Of a DNA stretch of 29,092 nucleotides, positions 1 to 8,047 are shown in pieces. The stretch comes from Proteobacteria bacterium UBA981 (GTDB lineage: Bacteria > Pseudomonadota > Gammaproteobacteria > Ga0077536), in NCBI GenBank assembly GCA_002292285.1, contig DBBP01000018.1:1-29092 (forward strand), in the 5' to 3' direction. Within the stretch, counting starts at the first letter, position 1. Every line of letters begins with the position of its first letter. Position numbers and translations under genes: made by a program. Below the pieces are notes generated by a model. It ran no database searches and was not told where the DNA came from. It saw only the letters and a list, made by a program, of their open reading frames with translations.

Positions 1-131
1 GCCCGGAAGTTTGATGAGGACCTCACGGTTCGACCATTGCGCGAAGCGCGATGGGACGCGCGCAGCGCGCCCCGAAGGGGTAAGCAAACGCCTAAGCGTT
101 TGCGCATCAATCCTTCCAACGGTTGTCGAAT

Positions 132-157
132 AAAAGGTCCCTAACGGGGCCTTTTTT
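132..157 (+). terminator. Intrinsic terminator of repeat unit 1
   Basis: A 10-bp stem (AAAAGGTCCC / GGGGCCTTTT, one T.G pair) with loop TAAC ends in a run of six T. The stem is A-rich on its 5' side, so it could also terminate minus-strand transcripts. Confidence 0.8.
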
Positions 158-297
158 ATGTGGCACGCCCGGAAGTTTGATGAGGATCTCACGGTTCGAC
201 CATTGCGCGAAGCGCGATGGGACGCGCGCAGCGCGCCCCGAAGGGGTAAGCAAACGCCTAAGCGTTTGCGCATCAATCCTTCCAGCCGCCGTCATAA

Positions 298-323
298 AAA
301 AGGTCCCTAACGGGGCCTTTTTT
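298..323 (+). terminator. Intrinsic terminator of repeat unit 2
   Basis: Same stem, TAAC loop and T-run as in the preceding unit, exactly 166 bp downstream, with a slightly longer A-run before it. Confidence 0.8.
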
Positions 324-463
324 ATGTGACACGCCCGGAAGTTTGATGAGGACCTCACGGTTCGACCATTGCGCGCAGCGCGATGGGACGCGCGCAGTGC
401 GCCCCGAAGGGGTAAGCAAACGCCTAAGCGTTTGCGCATCAATCCTTCCAGCCGCCGTCAAAT

Positions 464-489
464 AAAAGGTCCCTAACGGGGCCTTTTTT
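464..489 (+). terminator. Intrinsic terminator of repeat unit 3
   Basis: Third copy of the TAAC-loop terminator, again offset by 166 bp. It insulates the gene at 654 from transcription coming from the left. Confidence 0.8.
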
Positions 490-543
490 ATGTGGCACGC
501 CCGGAAGTTTGATGAGGACCTCCCCGTCCATCCATCGCGCCCC

Positions 544-588
544 GTTGGTTAGACGAACCCCGCACCCTTCCGCCGGGGCCCAACCAAC
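544..588. promoter_or_regulatory. Nested inverted repeat upstream of the Lin0512-family gene
   Basis: Outer arms GTTGGTT (544-550) and AACCAAC (582-588) enclose inner arms CCCCG (558-562) and CGGGG (574-578). There is no T-run. A TATAAG at 604-609 could be a -10 box, which would leave this element upstream of transcription as a protein-binding site; otherwise it is a leader hairpin. The role is undecided. Confidence 0.4.
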
Positions 589-653
589 CACCGCCAAAAC
601 AGGTATAAGGTAAACACTTAACGCCAACCGAACAGCATTCGTAAGGAGACAGC

Positions 654-992
654 ATGGCACTCAAACGTTACATCACCGAGATGGGCATGGGCGTAGACGT
701 CCATGGCGGCGACTACACCAAAGCCGCCAAGCGCGCAGTCTCCGACGCCATTCGACATTCCAGCCTTAATTTTTTCCCGGTGCTGAACAAGTCACCCGAT
801 GACATGCGCATCACCGTAAAACTGGGTGCGGCGGCACCAGACGAAATCGATCGGGCGGCAGTCGCGGCCGAGCTACCGTATGGGCAAGTGACGGTCGAAC
901 CCGAAGTGGGCGGTTTGAATATCCCTGCGGACAACGGCCGCGATTTAATGGTGATCGTGAACGCGGCTGTCTTGGTTTGCTTTGACGAGTAG
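654..992 (+). CDS. Lin0512 family protein
   Basis: This 112-residue protein matches the small conserved family named after Listeria Lin0512, recognised by its opening (KRYITEMGMGVDVHG) and its Thr-Lys-Ala-Ala-x-Arg-Ala-Val-x-Asp-Ala-Ile helix, at the usual family length of about 110 residues. No enzymatic role is established for the family and I see no catalytic motif, signal peptide or membrane segment, so it is probably a small soluble cytoplasmic protein. The start is well supported by AAGGAG at 642-647, 6 bases before the ATG. It stands alone: the terminator array lies to its left and a convergent MOSC gene to its right. Family recognition is from memory of the conserved N-terminus; function is unknown. 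Confidence 0.85.
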   Translation: MALKRYITEMGMGVDVHGGDYTKAAKRAVSDAIRHSSLNFFPVLNKSPDDMRITVKLGAAAPDEIDRAAVAAELPYGQVTVEPEVGGLNIPADNGRDLMVIVNAAVLVCFDE

Positions 993-1059
993 GACAACCT
1001 GCGCCTAGGTCGCCTGCCGGGTAAGGCTCGACTACATCAAACGCAGGCCGGGGCAACCT

Positions 1060-1851
1060 TCAGTCGAGCAATGCCACTTCATCACCAACCTGGACTTTGC
1101 CCGTCTCGATGACTTCAGCGTAAGTCGCAAAGCCGGGCGTCGCGTAATCCGGCAACATGCCGTCCGGCAAGGTGGCTTCGTCGCGGTAGCGAATAAGAGT
1201 TTTCATCACGTCCTGATCGCGATCGCCGCTGGCCGGATTGAATCCTGTGATGGCGCAGCGGGGTACTGCGGTGCGAACCCGTAATTGGACAGCGCCAATT
1301 CGCAGCATGCGCCCGTCCCAGTTGTCTTCTTCATGCTCAACGTCATTTTTGATGACGAAGCCCGCCCGGAATCGCGCCGCATCGACCGGCGCACCGACTT
1401 CGCGCTCCAGACGCTCGAGAGAACCTGTGGTGACGAAAGTTACCGGGAGCACGTCGATCGCTGCCTGGGCCGACAAGCATCGCACCAGACGAACGGGGCG
1501 CCCGGCATGTGTCGTCAGGATTTCCTGCCATGGGCCAGGTACTTCGGCGACTTCGATGTCGCGCAAACCAATGTGATCGATCTTGAACGTGCTGGCACCG
1601 GCCGCACCAGGGCCGTCGATTACCCGGCCATCGGGTAACGTGAGTTGCAGACTGTCCCGCCCGGCATCGAAATTGAACTTCAGCGGAATAAACGTGCTGT
1701 GTTCCGGCGACCCGACAAATTTGTCATCAGCTTCAACCAGGGCAAATGCGCGATCGTGGCGAATGCCATCGTGGTCTACGTGTACTGACTCTGGATGCAG
1801 GAAGCGGGTCGCTTTAACAAATACCTGGCCAATCTGTTCAACGGACATCAT
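1060..1851 (-). CDS. MOSC domain-containing protein (MOSC_N plus MOSC, YcbX/mARC-like)
   Basis: The 263-residue product has an N-terminal beta-barrel-like part (about 1-120, with the HDGIRHDRAFALV segment typical of MOSC_N) and a C-terminal MOSC domain (about 130-262). RFRAGFVI near 160-168 and the Arg-Cys of VPRCAITGFNPASG, Cys199, match the conserved positions at which MOSC proteins bind molybdenum cofactor or carry sulfur. Related proteins (YcbX, mARC) reduce N-hydroxylated compounds with electrons from a separate or fused ferredoxin domain; no ferredoxin domain is present here, so a partner would be needed. AGGAGA lies 8 bases before the first of two tandem Met codons. Its mRNA leader carries the inverted repeat at 1866-1894. 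Substrate unknown. Confidence 0.85.
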   Translation of the reverse strand: MMSVEQIGQVFVKATRFLHPESVHVDHDGIRHDRAFALVEADDKFVGSPEHSTFIPLKFNFDAGRDSLQLTLPDGRVIDGPGAAGASTFKIDHIGLRDIEVAEVPGPWQEILTTHAGRPVRLVRCLSAQAAIDVLPVTFVTTGSLERLEREVGAPVDAARFRAGFVIKNDVEHEEDNWDGRMLRIGAVQLRVRTAVPRCAITGFNPASGDRDQDVMKTLIRYRDEATLPDGMLPDYATPGFATYAEVIETGKVQVGDEVALLD

Positions 1852-1865
1852 GGTGTCGTTCTCCT

Positions 1866-1894
1866 AGGTGTCAGCGAAGGTGGCAGACACCTTC
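1866..1894. repeat. Overlapping inverted repeats in the MOSC gene leader
   Basis: AGGTGTC (1866-1872) pairs with GACACCT (1886-1892), and in an alternative register GAAGGTG (1876-1882) pairs with CACCTTC (1888-1894) around a GCAGA loop. The two pairings exclude each other. The site abuts the ribosome binding site of the minus-strand MOSC gene, so it could affect translation, or it may be a small dispersed extragenic palindrome. Confidence 0.5.
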
Positions 1895-2432
1895 AGGTTG
1901 TTCTGTTTTGCGACCTTCGGCACTCGAAGCTAATTCACTTCTATCTATCGCCACGACAACGTTCACAACCGCGGTCGAAGGCGGCGCTCGTCGCATCATC
2001 GCGCCAGCTCTGGCTCCGAGTATAGCCGCGCTCAGTGTCAACGCGCTCGGCCTCTCGGGCGTGTGAACCAATGCCTGCAAGTAGCCAGCACATTCAATTC
2101 GCCGCCACCAAACGCATCGACAAAAACGTCAGATTGCACGTTGTGGCCACGCTCTGGAGACCGCAGAGGGTATTCACTATTGGTGCGCTGCAGTAGCCGG
2201 GACACCCTACTGTGGTCCTTGCCCGCGGCGTTCCGCGGGAGGTACGCCGCCGATGGAGCCAACCTCAACGTCGATTTTATCCGACCGCGTGCGCTAACCG
2301 GCGAAGCGCCGGAGCACACTTTCCGATAGCGCTACCGGGCCGCCCTCGCGGTGTTGTTTCGCCGTTTTGAATGCACCCTCGTCGCGCGGCGGAGGCATTT
2401 CCCGTCGCCAACTCACCGCACATGACAGCACT
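1895..2432. other. Intergenic region without a convincing gene
   Basis: No reading frame here has a family signature or good start context. Two strong GC-rich hairpins are visible: CCCGCGG-CGTT-CCGCGGG at 2222-2239 and CCGGCG-AAG-CGCCGG at 2298-2312, neither followed by a T-run. Divergent control signals for the MOSC and BVMO genes probably lie here. Confidence 0.6.
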
Positions 2433-2450
2433 CCGTACTCAGTAGTACGG
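2433..2450. promoter_or_regulatory. Operator-like palindrome ahead of the BVMO gene
   Basis: CCGTACT and AGTACGG form perfect 7-bp arms around a 4-base centre, ending 53 bases before the BVMO start codon. Size and position suit a dimeric repressor or activator such as a TetR-type protein. No regulator gene lies next to it. Confidence 0.45.
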
Positions 2451-2503
2451 CAGCTGCGGAACAGATATCATCGCGGGTCAATTTACCGGGGAAGTACGTC
2501 CTA

Positions 2504-4105
2504 ATGAGTCAGAACTTAGATGCAATCGTGATTGGTGCCGGAGTTTCCGGGCTTTACTCTCTCTATAAGCTCCGCGAGTTAGGCCTTTCAGCGCGCGTTT
2601 TCGAGGCCGGCACCGGCATCGGTGGCACTTGGTACTGGAATCGCTACCCGGGCGCGCGTTTCGATTCAGAGTCCTATACCTACCAGTATTCTTTCTCGGA
2701 CGAGCTGCTCGATGAGTGGCAGTGGAGCGAAACGTTCGCCGCCCAGCCGGAGATTGAACGTTATTTGCACCACGTTGCGGACAAATTCGACCTCAAGCGC
2801 GATATTGAATTAAACGCACGCGTGTCGACCGTGTACTACGACGAAGCGACCAAGTTGTGGGAAATTAAAACGCTCAACGGCGAGACCGCACGGGCACGCT
2901 TCATTCTGTGTGCCACGGGCCTGCTGTCTGCGCACCAGTTTCCGGACTACGAAGGCGTCGACCTGTTCGCCGGCATGTCCTTGCATAGCGCGCGCTGGCC
3001 GAAAGAGGAAATCGACTTCAAGGGCAAGCGTGTCGGTATTATCGGCAGCGGACCGACCGCTGTGCAGATCATTCAATCCATCGCGCCTGATTGCGAGCAG
3101 CTCACCGTGTTCCAGCGCACCGCGAACTGGTGCACGCCGCTACGCAATCGCCCGATTGAAGCAGCCGAGCAGGTCGAACTGCGTGAACAGGCGCACGATA
3201 TTTTTGAGACTTGTAAGAAGACTTTTGCCGGCTTTATCCACGACACCGATGAGCGCAATGGCGAGGACGTACCCAAAGCAGAGCGCCTGGCTCGCTATCA
3301 AGAGCTCTACGACATTGGCGGCTTTGCCTTGTGGCTCGGCAACTACAACGATTCGTTTACCTCGCGCGTGGTCGCTGATGAAATCGCCGAATTCCTCGCG
3401 GACAAAATTCGCCAGCGCGTGGACGACCCGGCGATGGCCGAGAAGCTTATTCCGAAAAGCCATACCTTCGGCACCAAGCGCTGCCCCGGCGAGAAGAACT
3501 TCTACGAGACCTTTAATCGCGACAACGTTGATTTAGTCGACTTACGTGAAACGCCGATTTCGCGCGTCACGGAAAACGGCATCCAGGTTGGCGATGAGAA
3601 CCACGAGTTCGACATCATTATTTACGCCACCGGCTTCCAAAGCCTGACCGGCGAATTGATGCGCATCGATATCCGTGGCGAAGGCGGCTTGTCGTTGCAA
3701 GAGCACTGGTCCGATGGCCCCAAGACCAACCTCGGCGTGCAGTTCTCCGGCTTCCCGAATATGTTCGCCATCATGGGCCCGCACAACCCCGCGACGTTCT
3801 GCAACATCACTCGGTGTGTTGAGAACAACGTTGACTGGATCCTCGGCTGCATTCGCTACATGCAAGAAAACGGTTACGAATCCATCGTTACCACGCCGGA
3901 AGCAGAAGACGCCTGGACCGAGCGGTGTTATGAGTCGGTCAAGGGGCTGTTAATTGAAGACATGCGGGACTCGTGGTTTTTCGGCTCCAATAACTCCGAG
4001 AACGTTCGCGGGCGCTTTCTGCTGTTTGCCGGTGGCGTACCGTTGTATCGCGAAATCTTCGCCGACGTCGCTGCGAAAGGCTACGAAGGCTTCAAACTCA
4101 GCTAA
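2504..4105 (+). CDS. Type I Baeyer-Villiger monooxygenase (flavin-dependent)
   Basis: The 533-residue protein has all hallmarks of the class: an FAD Rossmann motif GAGVSG (11-16), the GGTWYWNRYPGARFD segment (40-54), the diagnostic fingerprint F155-x-G157-x3-H161-x3-W165-P166, an NADPH Rossmann motif GSGPTA (181-186) and an ATGF motif near 375. Length matches the cyclohexanone monooxygenase group. Such enzymes insert one oxygen from O2 beside a ketone carbonyl using NADPH, giving an ester or lactone; they are soluble. The sequence does not reveal the ketone. There is no adjacent esterase or dehydrogenase, so the usual degradation cluster is absent, but an MFS transporter of the spinster type lies 2 kb downstream. 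The Shine-Dalgarno is weak (GGGGA about 11 bases before the ATG). The palindrome at 2433-2450 may control it. Confidence 0.95.
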   Translation: MSQNLDAIVIGAGVSGLYSLYKLRELGLSARVFEAGTGIGGTWYWNRYPGARFDSESYTYQYSFSDELLDEWQWSETFAAQPEIERYLHHVADKFDLKRDIELNARVSTVYYDEATKLWEIKTLNGETARARFILCATGLLSAHQFPDYEGVDLFAGMSLHSARWPKEEIDFKGKRVGIIGSGPTAVQIIQSIAPDCEQLTVFQRTANWCTPLRNRPIEAAEQVELREQAHDIFETCKKTFAGFIHDTDERNGEDVPKAERLARYQELYDIGGFALWLGNYNDSFTSRVVADEIAEFLADKIRQRVDDPAMAEKLIPKSHTFGTKRCPGEKNFYETFNRDNVDLVDLRETPISRVTENGIQVGDENHEFDIIIYATGFQSLTGELMRIDIRGEGGLSLQEHWSDGPKTNLGVQFSGFPNMFAIMGPHNPATFCNITRCVENNVDWILGCIRYMQENGYESIVTTPEAEDAWTERCYESVKGLLIEDMRDSWFFGSNNSENVRGRFLLFAGGVPLYREIFADVAAKGYEGFKLS

Positions 4106-4169
4106 CACCCTCCCGAACCTGACCCGCCGCTCACAGCAATGTGGGCGGCACCGCCATAACGCCGACCGT

Positions 4170-4226
4170 AATTCGGGGACAGTTACTGTATTTCCGCCGC
4201 GGAAATACAGTAACTGTCCCCGAATT
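4170..4226. repeat. 57-bp perfect inverted repeat of the GGGGACAG extragenic element
   Basis: Two identical 28-bp arms (4170-4197 and 4199-4226) are separated by one base. Each arm carries the core CGGGGACAGTTACTGTATTT. Four further copies of the core lie at 7644-7670, 7695-7719, 7726-7750 and, inverted, 12311-12335, all between genes. In other proteobacteria similar motifs accompany REP-associated tyrosine transposases; that link is from general knowledge, and no transposase gene is present here. The perfect arms imply recent formation or ongoing correction. Confidence 0.9.
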
Positions 4227-4382
4227 TCATCACCGAACTACTCTGTAGCAGAGTTAGATACACTGCTTCCTCTTCCAAACTGCCGTAACGACTCCATGCG
4301 ACACCACCGCAGCGGCCTCTTGGCACGCTTTCCGAACACACCGCGCGCCGCGCGCGTTGCCCACGATTTCTCCCGCGCCTGA

Positions 4383-6170
4383 ATGCACGCACATATTGCA
4401 AATCTGGTTGGCGTGATTCTGGTCGCTGGCGCGCTGGCGCAGTGGCTCGCCTGGCGTTTTCGTGTTCCTGCCATCGTGTTACTAACGATTGCCGGGTTCG
4501 TCGTCGGGCCCTTAACCGGGCTGCTCAACCCGACTGATGATTTCGGCGAACTGCTCGAACCGCTGGTGCAACTCGCGGTCGCGGTGATCTTGTTTGAAGG
4601 CGGGTTGAATTTACATTTTCATGAACTGGGTCGCGCCGGTTCTGCGGTCGGGCGTTTGATTGGCGTGGGGCTGGTGGTGAGCTTTACGCTTGGTTCGATG
4701 CTGGCCCATTTTGCGGGCGGGTTGTCGTGGCCGGTGGCGTGCGTTTTCGGCGCCATCATCGTGGTGACCGGGCCGACGGTGATCATGCCCTTGCTGCGCC
4801 AGGCACGCCTGCGTGCACGCCCGGCGTCGTTGCTCAAGTGGGAAGGCATAGTGAACGACCCCCTCGGTGCGGTACTTGCGGTGGTGGTGTTCGAATATTT
4901 CGTTTTGTTCGAGAACGAAGGCAACGTCTTCGACCTGGGTATGACCGCGGTGGGCTCACTGGGCGGGGCGGCAGCGCTCGGCTGGTTCGCCGGTGTCGGC
5001 CTCGGTGCGTGTTACCGGCGTGGCTGGGTGCCTGAATACCTCAAAGGCCCGATGATACTCACTACGGTTATCGCGACCTACGCGATGGGCAACCTGTTGC
5101 TCGCGGAAGCCGGGCTACTCACCGTTACCACTCTCGGGCTCGCGTTCGGCAATGCCAACCTGCCGAGCATCGAAGAGCTGCGTCGCTTCAAGGAGAACAT
5201 CACCACCATCCTGGTCTCGGGATTGTTTATTGTATTAACGGCCAACCTCGACGTCGCTTTATTGCGCGCTCTCGACTGGCGCGACGCGCTACTTATCTTC
5301 GCTGTAATTTTTGTTCTACGGCCCGTGGTGGTGTTTATCGCGACGCTGGGTACGGACCTCAGCTGGCAGGAGCGCTTGCTGGTCGGTTGGATCGCGCCGC
5401 GTGGGATCGTCGCGGCGGCCGTCGCCGGCGCGTTTACTGCGCGCATGCTCGAAGCTGGTTTCGGCGATGCCGATAAACTGCTGCCGCTGATTTTCGCGCT
5501 GATCATGTCGACTGTCGTATTGCACGGATTTTCGTTGCCGTGGATGGCGCGACGTTTGGGGCTCGCATCGCCGCGCTCGGATGGTTTAGCGATTGTGGGC
5601 GCCTCGCCGTGGTCAATTAATCTGGCCGGCAAACTGCAAGAACTTGAAGTACCCGTGGTAGTGATCGATGCCTCCTGGCATCGTTTGCGTGCCGCGCGAC
5701 TCGCAGGCATCCCGATTCATTTCGGGCAGGTGGTGTCGGAATCCGCTGAGGAGAATCTCGATCTGTCAGCCATTGGCTATTTTCTCGCCGCTACGGATAA
5801 CGACGCCTATAACGCCATCGTCTGCACGCGCTTCGCGAATGAGTTCAATCGGAGCGCCGTATTCCAGGTGCCACTGCCGGGCGGTAACGGCGATGAGCGC
5901 AAAGCACTCACGGCGACCCTGCGTGGCCAGCAGGTGTTTGCCGCCGACGCGTTGTATGAAGTGTTGCTGCAACGTTACTTCGAGGGTTGGCGGTTCCAGA
6001 AAACGCGCCTGACCGATGAATTCGATTTCCAGCGCTATCGGGAAAAAACCGCCGACGCGCAGTTCGCCACCATCATCGTGCGCAGCAGCGGTGGCCTGGT
6101 GCTGAATCTTGCCCGCTACAAACCGGTATCTGGCGACACGGTGATCAACTTTTTGCCGGCGGAAAAATAA
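4383..6170 (+). CDS. CPA-type sodium (cation):proton antiporter with C-terminal TrkA-N-like domain
   Basis: Residues 1 to about 390 hold roughly a dozen hydrophobic segments. The conserved core includes LFEGGLNL near 70 and TGPTVIMPLLRQ followed by LLKWEGIVNDPLGA (about 130-165), where the Asn-Asp pair is the ion-binding centre of CPA1/NhaP-type exchangers. The tail, about 395-595, resembles a TrkA-N (RCK) fold with a degenerate nucleotide loop (VGASPWSINLAGKLQ in place of GxGxxG), then a VIDASWHRLRAAR strand-helix. Such tails usually gate transport by binding a nucleotide; the altered loop makes NAD(H) binding doubtful. It acts in the inner membrane in pH and cation homeostasis. No strong ribosome binding site precedes the ATG. 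The ion carried is not readable from sequence. Confidence 0.9.
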   Translation: MHAHIANLVGVILVAGALAQWLAWRFRVPAIVLLTIAGFVVGPLTGLLNPTDDFGELLEPLVQLAVAVILFEGGLNLHFHELGRAGSAVGRLIGVGLVVSFTLGSMLAHFAGGLSWPVACVFGAIIVVTGPTVIMPLLRQARLRARPASLLKWEGIVNDPLGAVLAVVVFEYFVLFENEGNVFDLGMTAVGSLGGAAALGWFAGVGLGACYRRGWVPEYLKGPMILTTVIATYAMGNLLLAEAGLLTVTTLGLAFGNANLPSIEELRRFKENITTILVSGLFIVLTANLDVALLRALDWRDALLIFAVIFVLRPVVVFIATLGTDLSWQERLLVGWIAPRGIVAAAVAGAFTARMLEAGFGDADKLLPLIFALIMSTVVLHGFSLPWMARRLGLASPRSDGLAIVGASPWSINLAGKLQELEVPVVVIDASWHRLRAARLAGIPIHFGQVVSESAEENLDLSAIGYFLAATDNDAYNAIVCTRFANEFNRSAVFQVPLPGGNGDERKALTATLRGQQVFAADALYEVLLQRYFEGWRFQKTRLTDEFDFQRYREKTADAQFATIIVRSSGGLVLNLARYKPVSGDTVINFLPAEK

Positions 6171-6323
6171 TCGACGCCAGCGTTGTCCACGCCTTGTGGC
6201 CAGTATCACTTCTCGGCTAACGAACGCCTTCTTCTCGCGTTGATACGCGGTGCAGTCAAGCAGCGCTTAGCAAACGCCCGTTGCCGATTCGAGCACCGGC
6301 CTTAGCGACGCATCAGCGATTGA

Positions 6324-7616
6324 TCACTTTTCAGACAGTGAGGCCACGTAGTCGAAGTCTTCGCGCATCGTCCGGCTCGACATCCAGTAGAAAAACGAGG
6401 CGAGGGCGTAGAACACCACGTTCACGCTGAGCAGCGCGTAGCGTAGGGATTCGTCGCCGTAGGTGGGGTTCAACAGGTCGCTGATGAAGCCGGTGGTTGC
6501 CGGCCCGCACATGAGGCCGATGATATTGATCACGAAGAACAGCACTGCCGCCGCAGTCACGCGCATGGCCGGCGTTGCCAGACTTTGCGAGGCGGCGAAA
6601 GCCGGTGCCTGATAAATTTGTCCGCACAGTCCCGGAATCATCAACAGGCCAATGGCAATTGGCGTGTTATCGCACAGGAACGCAGCAGCCGATCCGGGTA
6701 CAGCAATGGCCATACTAATCATCGGCAACAGCGCATAGGCGCGTCGGTCATGTTTAGCCCAGGCGTCGGCGATGAATCCGCCAGCCAAGGTGCCGATGCC
6801 GACACCGCCGGCCATGATGAAAGCCGCCGCGTGCCCTTGCTCGATAGCGCCAAGCCCATGCGAGCGTTCGAGGAACAGAGCGAGCATGAACATCGTCGAT
6901 GTGAGCGCGAATGCATAGAGCCCCGAGGCGATGGCGAGAAAACGGAACGAGCGGCGTTGCCACAAAAAGCGCATCACCTCACCGAGCGGCGGCAGATTGT
7001 TCTGCGTCGTTCGCAGTGGCTCACGGACGGTCAGAAGAAGTAGTAGGGCCACCACAATGCCCGGCAGGCCAACGACTACGAAAGCCATGCGCCAGCCGAC
7101 AATCTCGCGCAAATAGCCGCCGGCCAGAAACCCGATCACGATGCCCACCGGGACACCCATGGAGTACAGCGACAACGCGCGGCCGCGCTTCTCCTGCGGC
7201 ACATAGTCGCTGATCAGAGAAATTGCTGGCGGACTGCAGCCCGCCTCACCGATACCAACGCCAATGCGGCAGACGAGCAAGGTATAAAAACCACGCGCAG
7301 CCCCGGATAGTGCCGTCATAGTGCTCCACAACGCGACGCTGATCGCCATCACGGTACGGCGCGGATATCGATCAGCAAGGCGCCCGATCGGGATGCCCAT
7401 CGTCGCGTAGAAAATGCCGAATGCGGTACCGGATAGCAGTCCGAGATGGACATCCTTTAAATCGAGTTCTTCTTTGATCGGAGAAAGCAGGATGGCCAGA
7501 ATCTGGCGGTCAATGAAATTCACCGTATAGGCGACGAAACACACGCCCACCACATACCAGATATAGACATTCGACTCGCGGCGCGGTGCAACTGCACTCG
7601 CTTTACCGTCTTCCAT
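6324..7616 (-). CDS. MFS transporter, spinster-like
   Basis: The 430-residue protein has 12 predicted transmembrane segments. After helix 1 comes the NFIDRQILAILL segment, and the loop between helices 2 and 3 contains GRLADRYPRRTV, the MFS signature A region. The helix 4-5 region has RIGVGIGEAGCSPPAISLISDY, a pattern characteristic of spinster-like transporters. These are inner-membrane facilitators, often proton-coupled, with lipid-like or organic-acid substrates; the substrate here is unknown. The start ATG is preceded closely by GGAGAA, with GAGG a little farther away. Bacterial spinster-like genes are often found near BVMO or steroid-type catabolic genes, and a BVMO lies 2.2 kb away, but the two are not in one operon. 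Three GGGGACAG-type elements lie just upstream. Confidence 0.92.
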   Translation of the reverse strand: MEDGKASAVAPRRESNVYIWYVVGVCFVAYTVNFIDRQILAILLSPIKEELDLKDVHLGLLSGTAFGIFYATMGIPIGRLADRYPRRTVMAISVALWSTMTALSGAARGFYTLLVCRIGVGIGEAGCSPPAISLISDYVPQEKRGRALSLYSMGVPVGIVIGFLAGGYLREIVGWRMAFVVVGLPGIVVALLLLLTVREPLRTTQNNLPPLGEVMRFLWQRRSFRFLAIASGLYAFALTSTMFMLALFLERSHGLGAIEQGHAAAFIMAGGVGIGTLAGGFIADAWAKHDRRAYALLPMISMAIAVPGSAAAFLCDNTPIAIGLLMIPGLCGQIYQAPAFAASQSLATPAMRVTAAAVLFFVINIIGLMCGPATTGFISDLLNPTYGDESLRYALLSVNVVFYALASFFYWMSSRTMREDFDYVASLSEK

Positions 7617-7643
7617 TTCTCCGACCTCATCGCATCGAAAGCT

Positions 7644-7750
7644 GAATTACGGGGACAGTATATGTATTTCTCACAGCGGCATTACGGAGACCGCGAATAA
7701 GGGGACAGTAACCCAATTTATCGGATCTACAGGGACAATAACCTTATTCC
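7644..7750 (+). repeat. Cluster of three GGGGACAG-type extragenic elements
   Basis: Copies at 7644-7670, 7695-7719 and 7726-7750 lie in the same orientation; the third is degenerate (AGGGACAATAACC). They share the core of the 57-bp palindrome at 4170-4226. All are in the intergenic region upstream of the minus-strand MFS gene. The rest of 7617-8047 shows no gene I can support. Confidence 0.75.
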
Positions 7751-8047
7751 TCGGCGAGTCTTCCAGACGAGGCACATTAAGCGCCTGAGGTGCTCTTGTA
7801 TCGCTAATCGTTAAGCCTGCGAATGGTCAGGCGCGTCATTCGGATCACGCGCTGGCGCCTCGTCGTATCTGCCTGTGCCCTGACACAGTTTGAACAATCG
7901 CTCTCGATACAGTGGCATCCGACAACACGGACAAGAACGCCCCTGACTTCGACTGTTGCTGGCGACCGCCGGCGCAAGTCGGGACAGATGCCGTGAACAG
8001 GAAACCCACATGGCTATACTGCGCTATCGACAATCCGAGGCAGAACA

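Larger units (their letters stand above)
1..522. repeat. Tandem array of 166-bp structured units (3 full copies plus a 24-bp stub)
   Basis: Units begin at 1, 167, 333 and 499 with an exact 166-bp period; the fourth stops matching after about 522. In unit 1 the 5' segment 5-16 (GGAAG, T, TTGATG) pairs with 105-117 (CATCAA, TC, CTTCC), closing a multiloop. Inside are hairpins 34-42/46-54 (9 bp with one T.G), 57-61/65-69 (CGCGC/GCGCG), 70-73/77-80 (CCCC/GGGG) and 84-91/96-103 (GCAAACGC/GCGTTTGC). Each unit then carries a terminator-shaped hairpin with six T. Copies differ mainly in loops, in the linker before the terminator and by pair-preserving changes (G-C to G.T at unit 3 hairpin 2). The array continues past the left edge. 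Reading frames through it are repeat artefacts. A structured RNA is inferred; the repeat itself is certain. Confidence 0.95.

Noticed and set aside
1..522. CRISPR array
   Set aside because: Units are 166 bp and nearly identical throughout, with no short repeat plus unique spacers and no cas genes.
107..660. Minus-strand reading frames running through the left repeat array
   Set aside because: They are near-identical translations of the same 166-bp units, cross the terminators and lack start context, so they are artefacts of a GC-rich repeat.
2063..2329. 88-residue plus-strand frame upstream of the BVMO
   Set aside because: No family signature, poor start context and GC-rich hairpins inside it; it is probably non-coding.
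3140..3865. Minus-strand frames inside the BVMO gene
   Set aside because: They are shadows of a gene whose catalytic motifs are complete on the plus strand.
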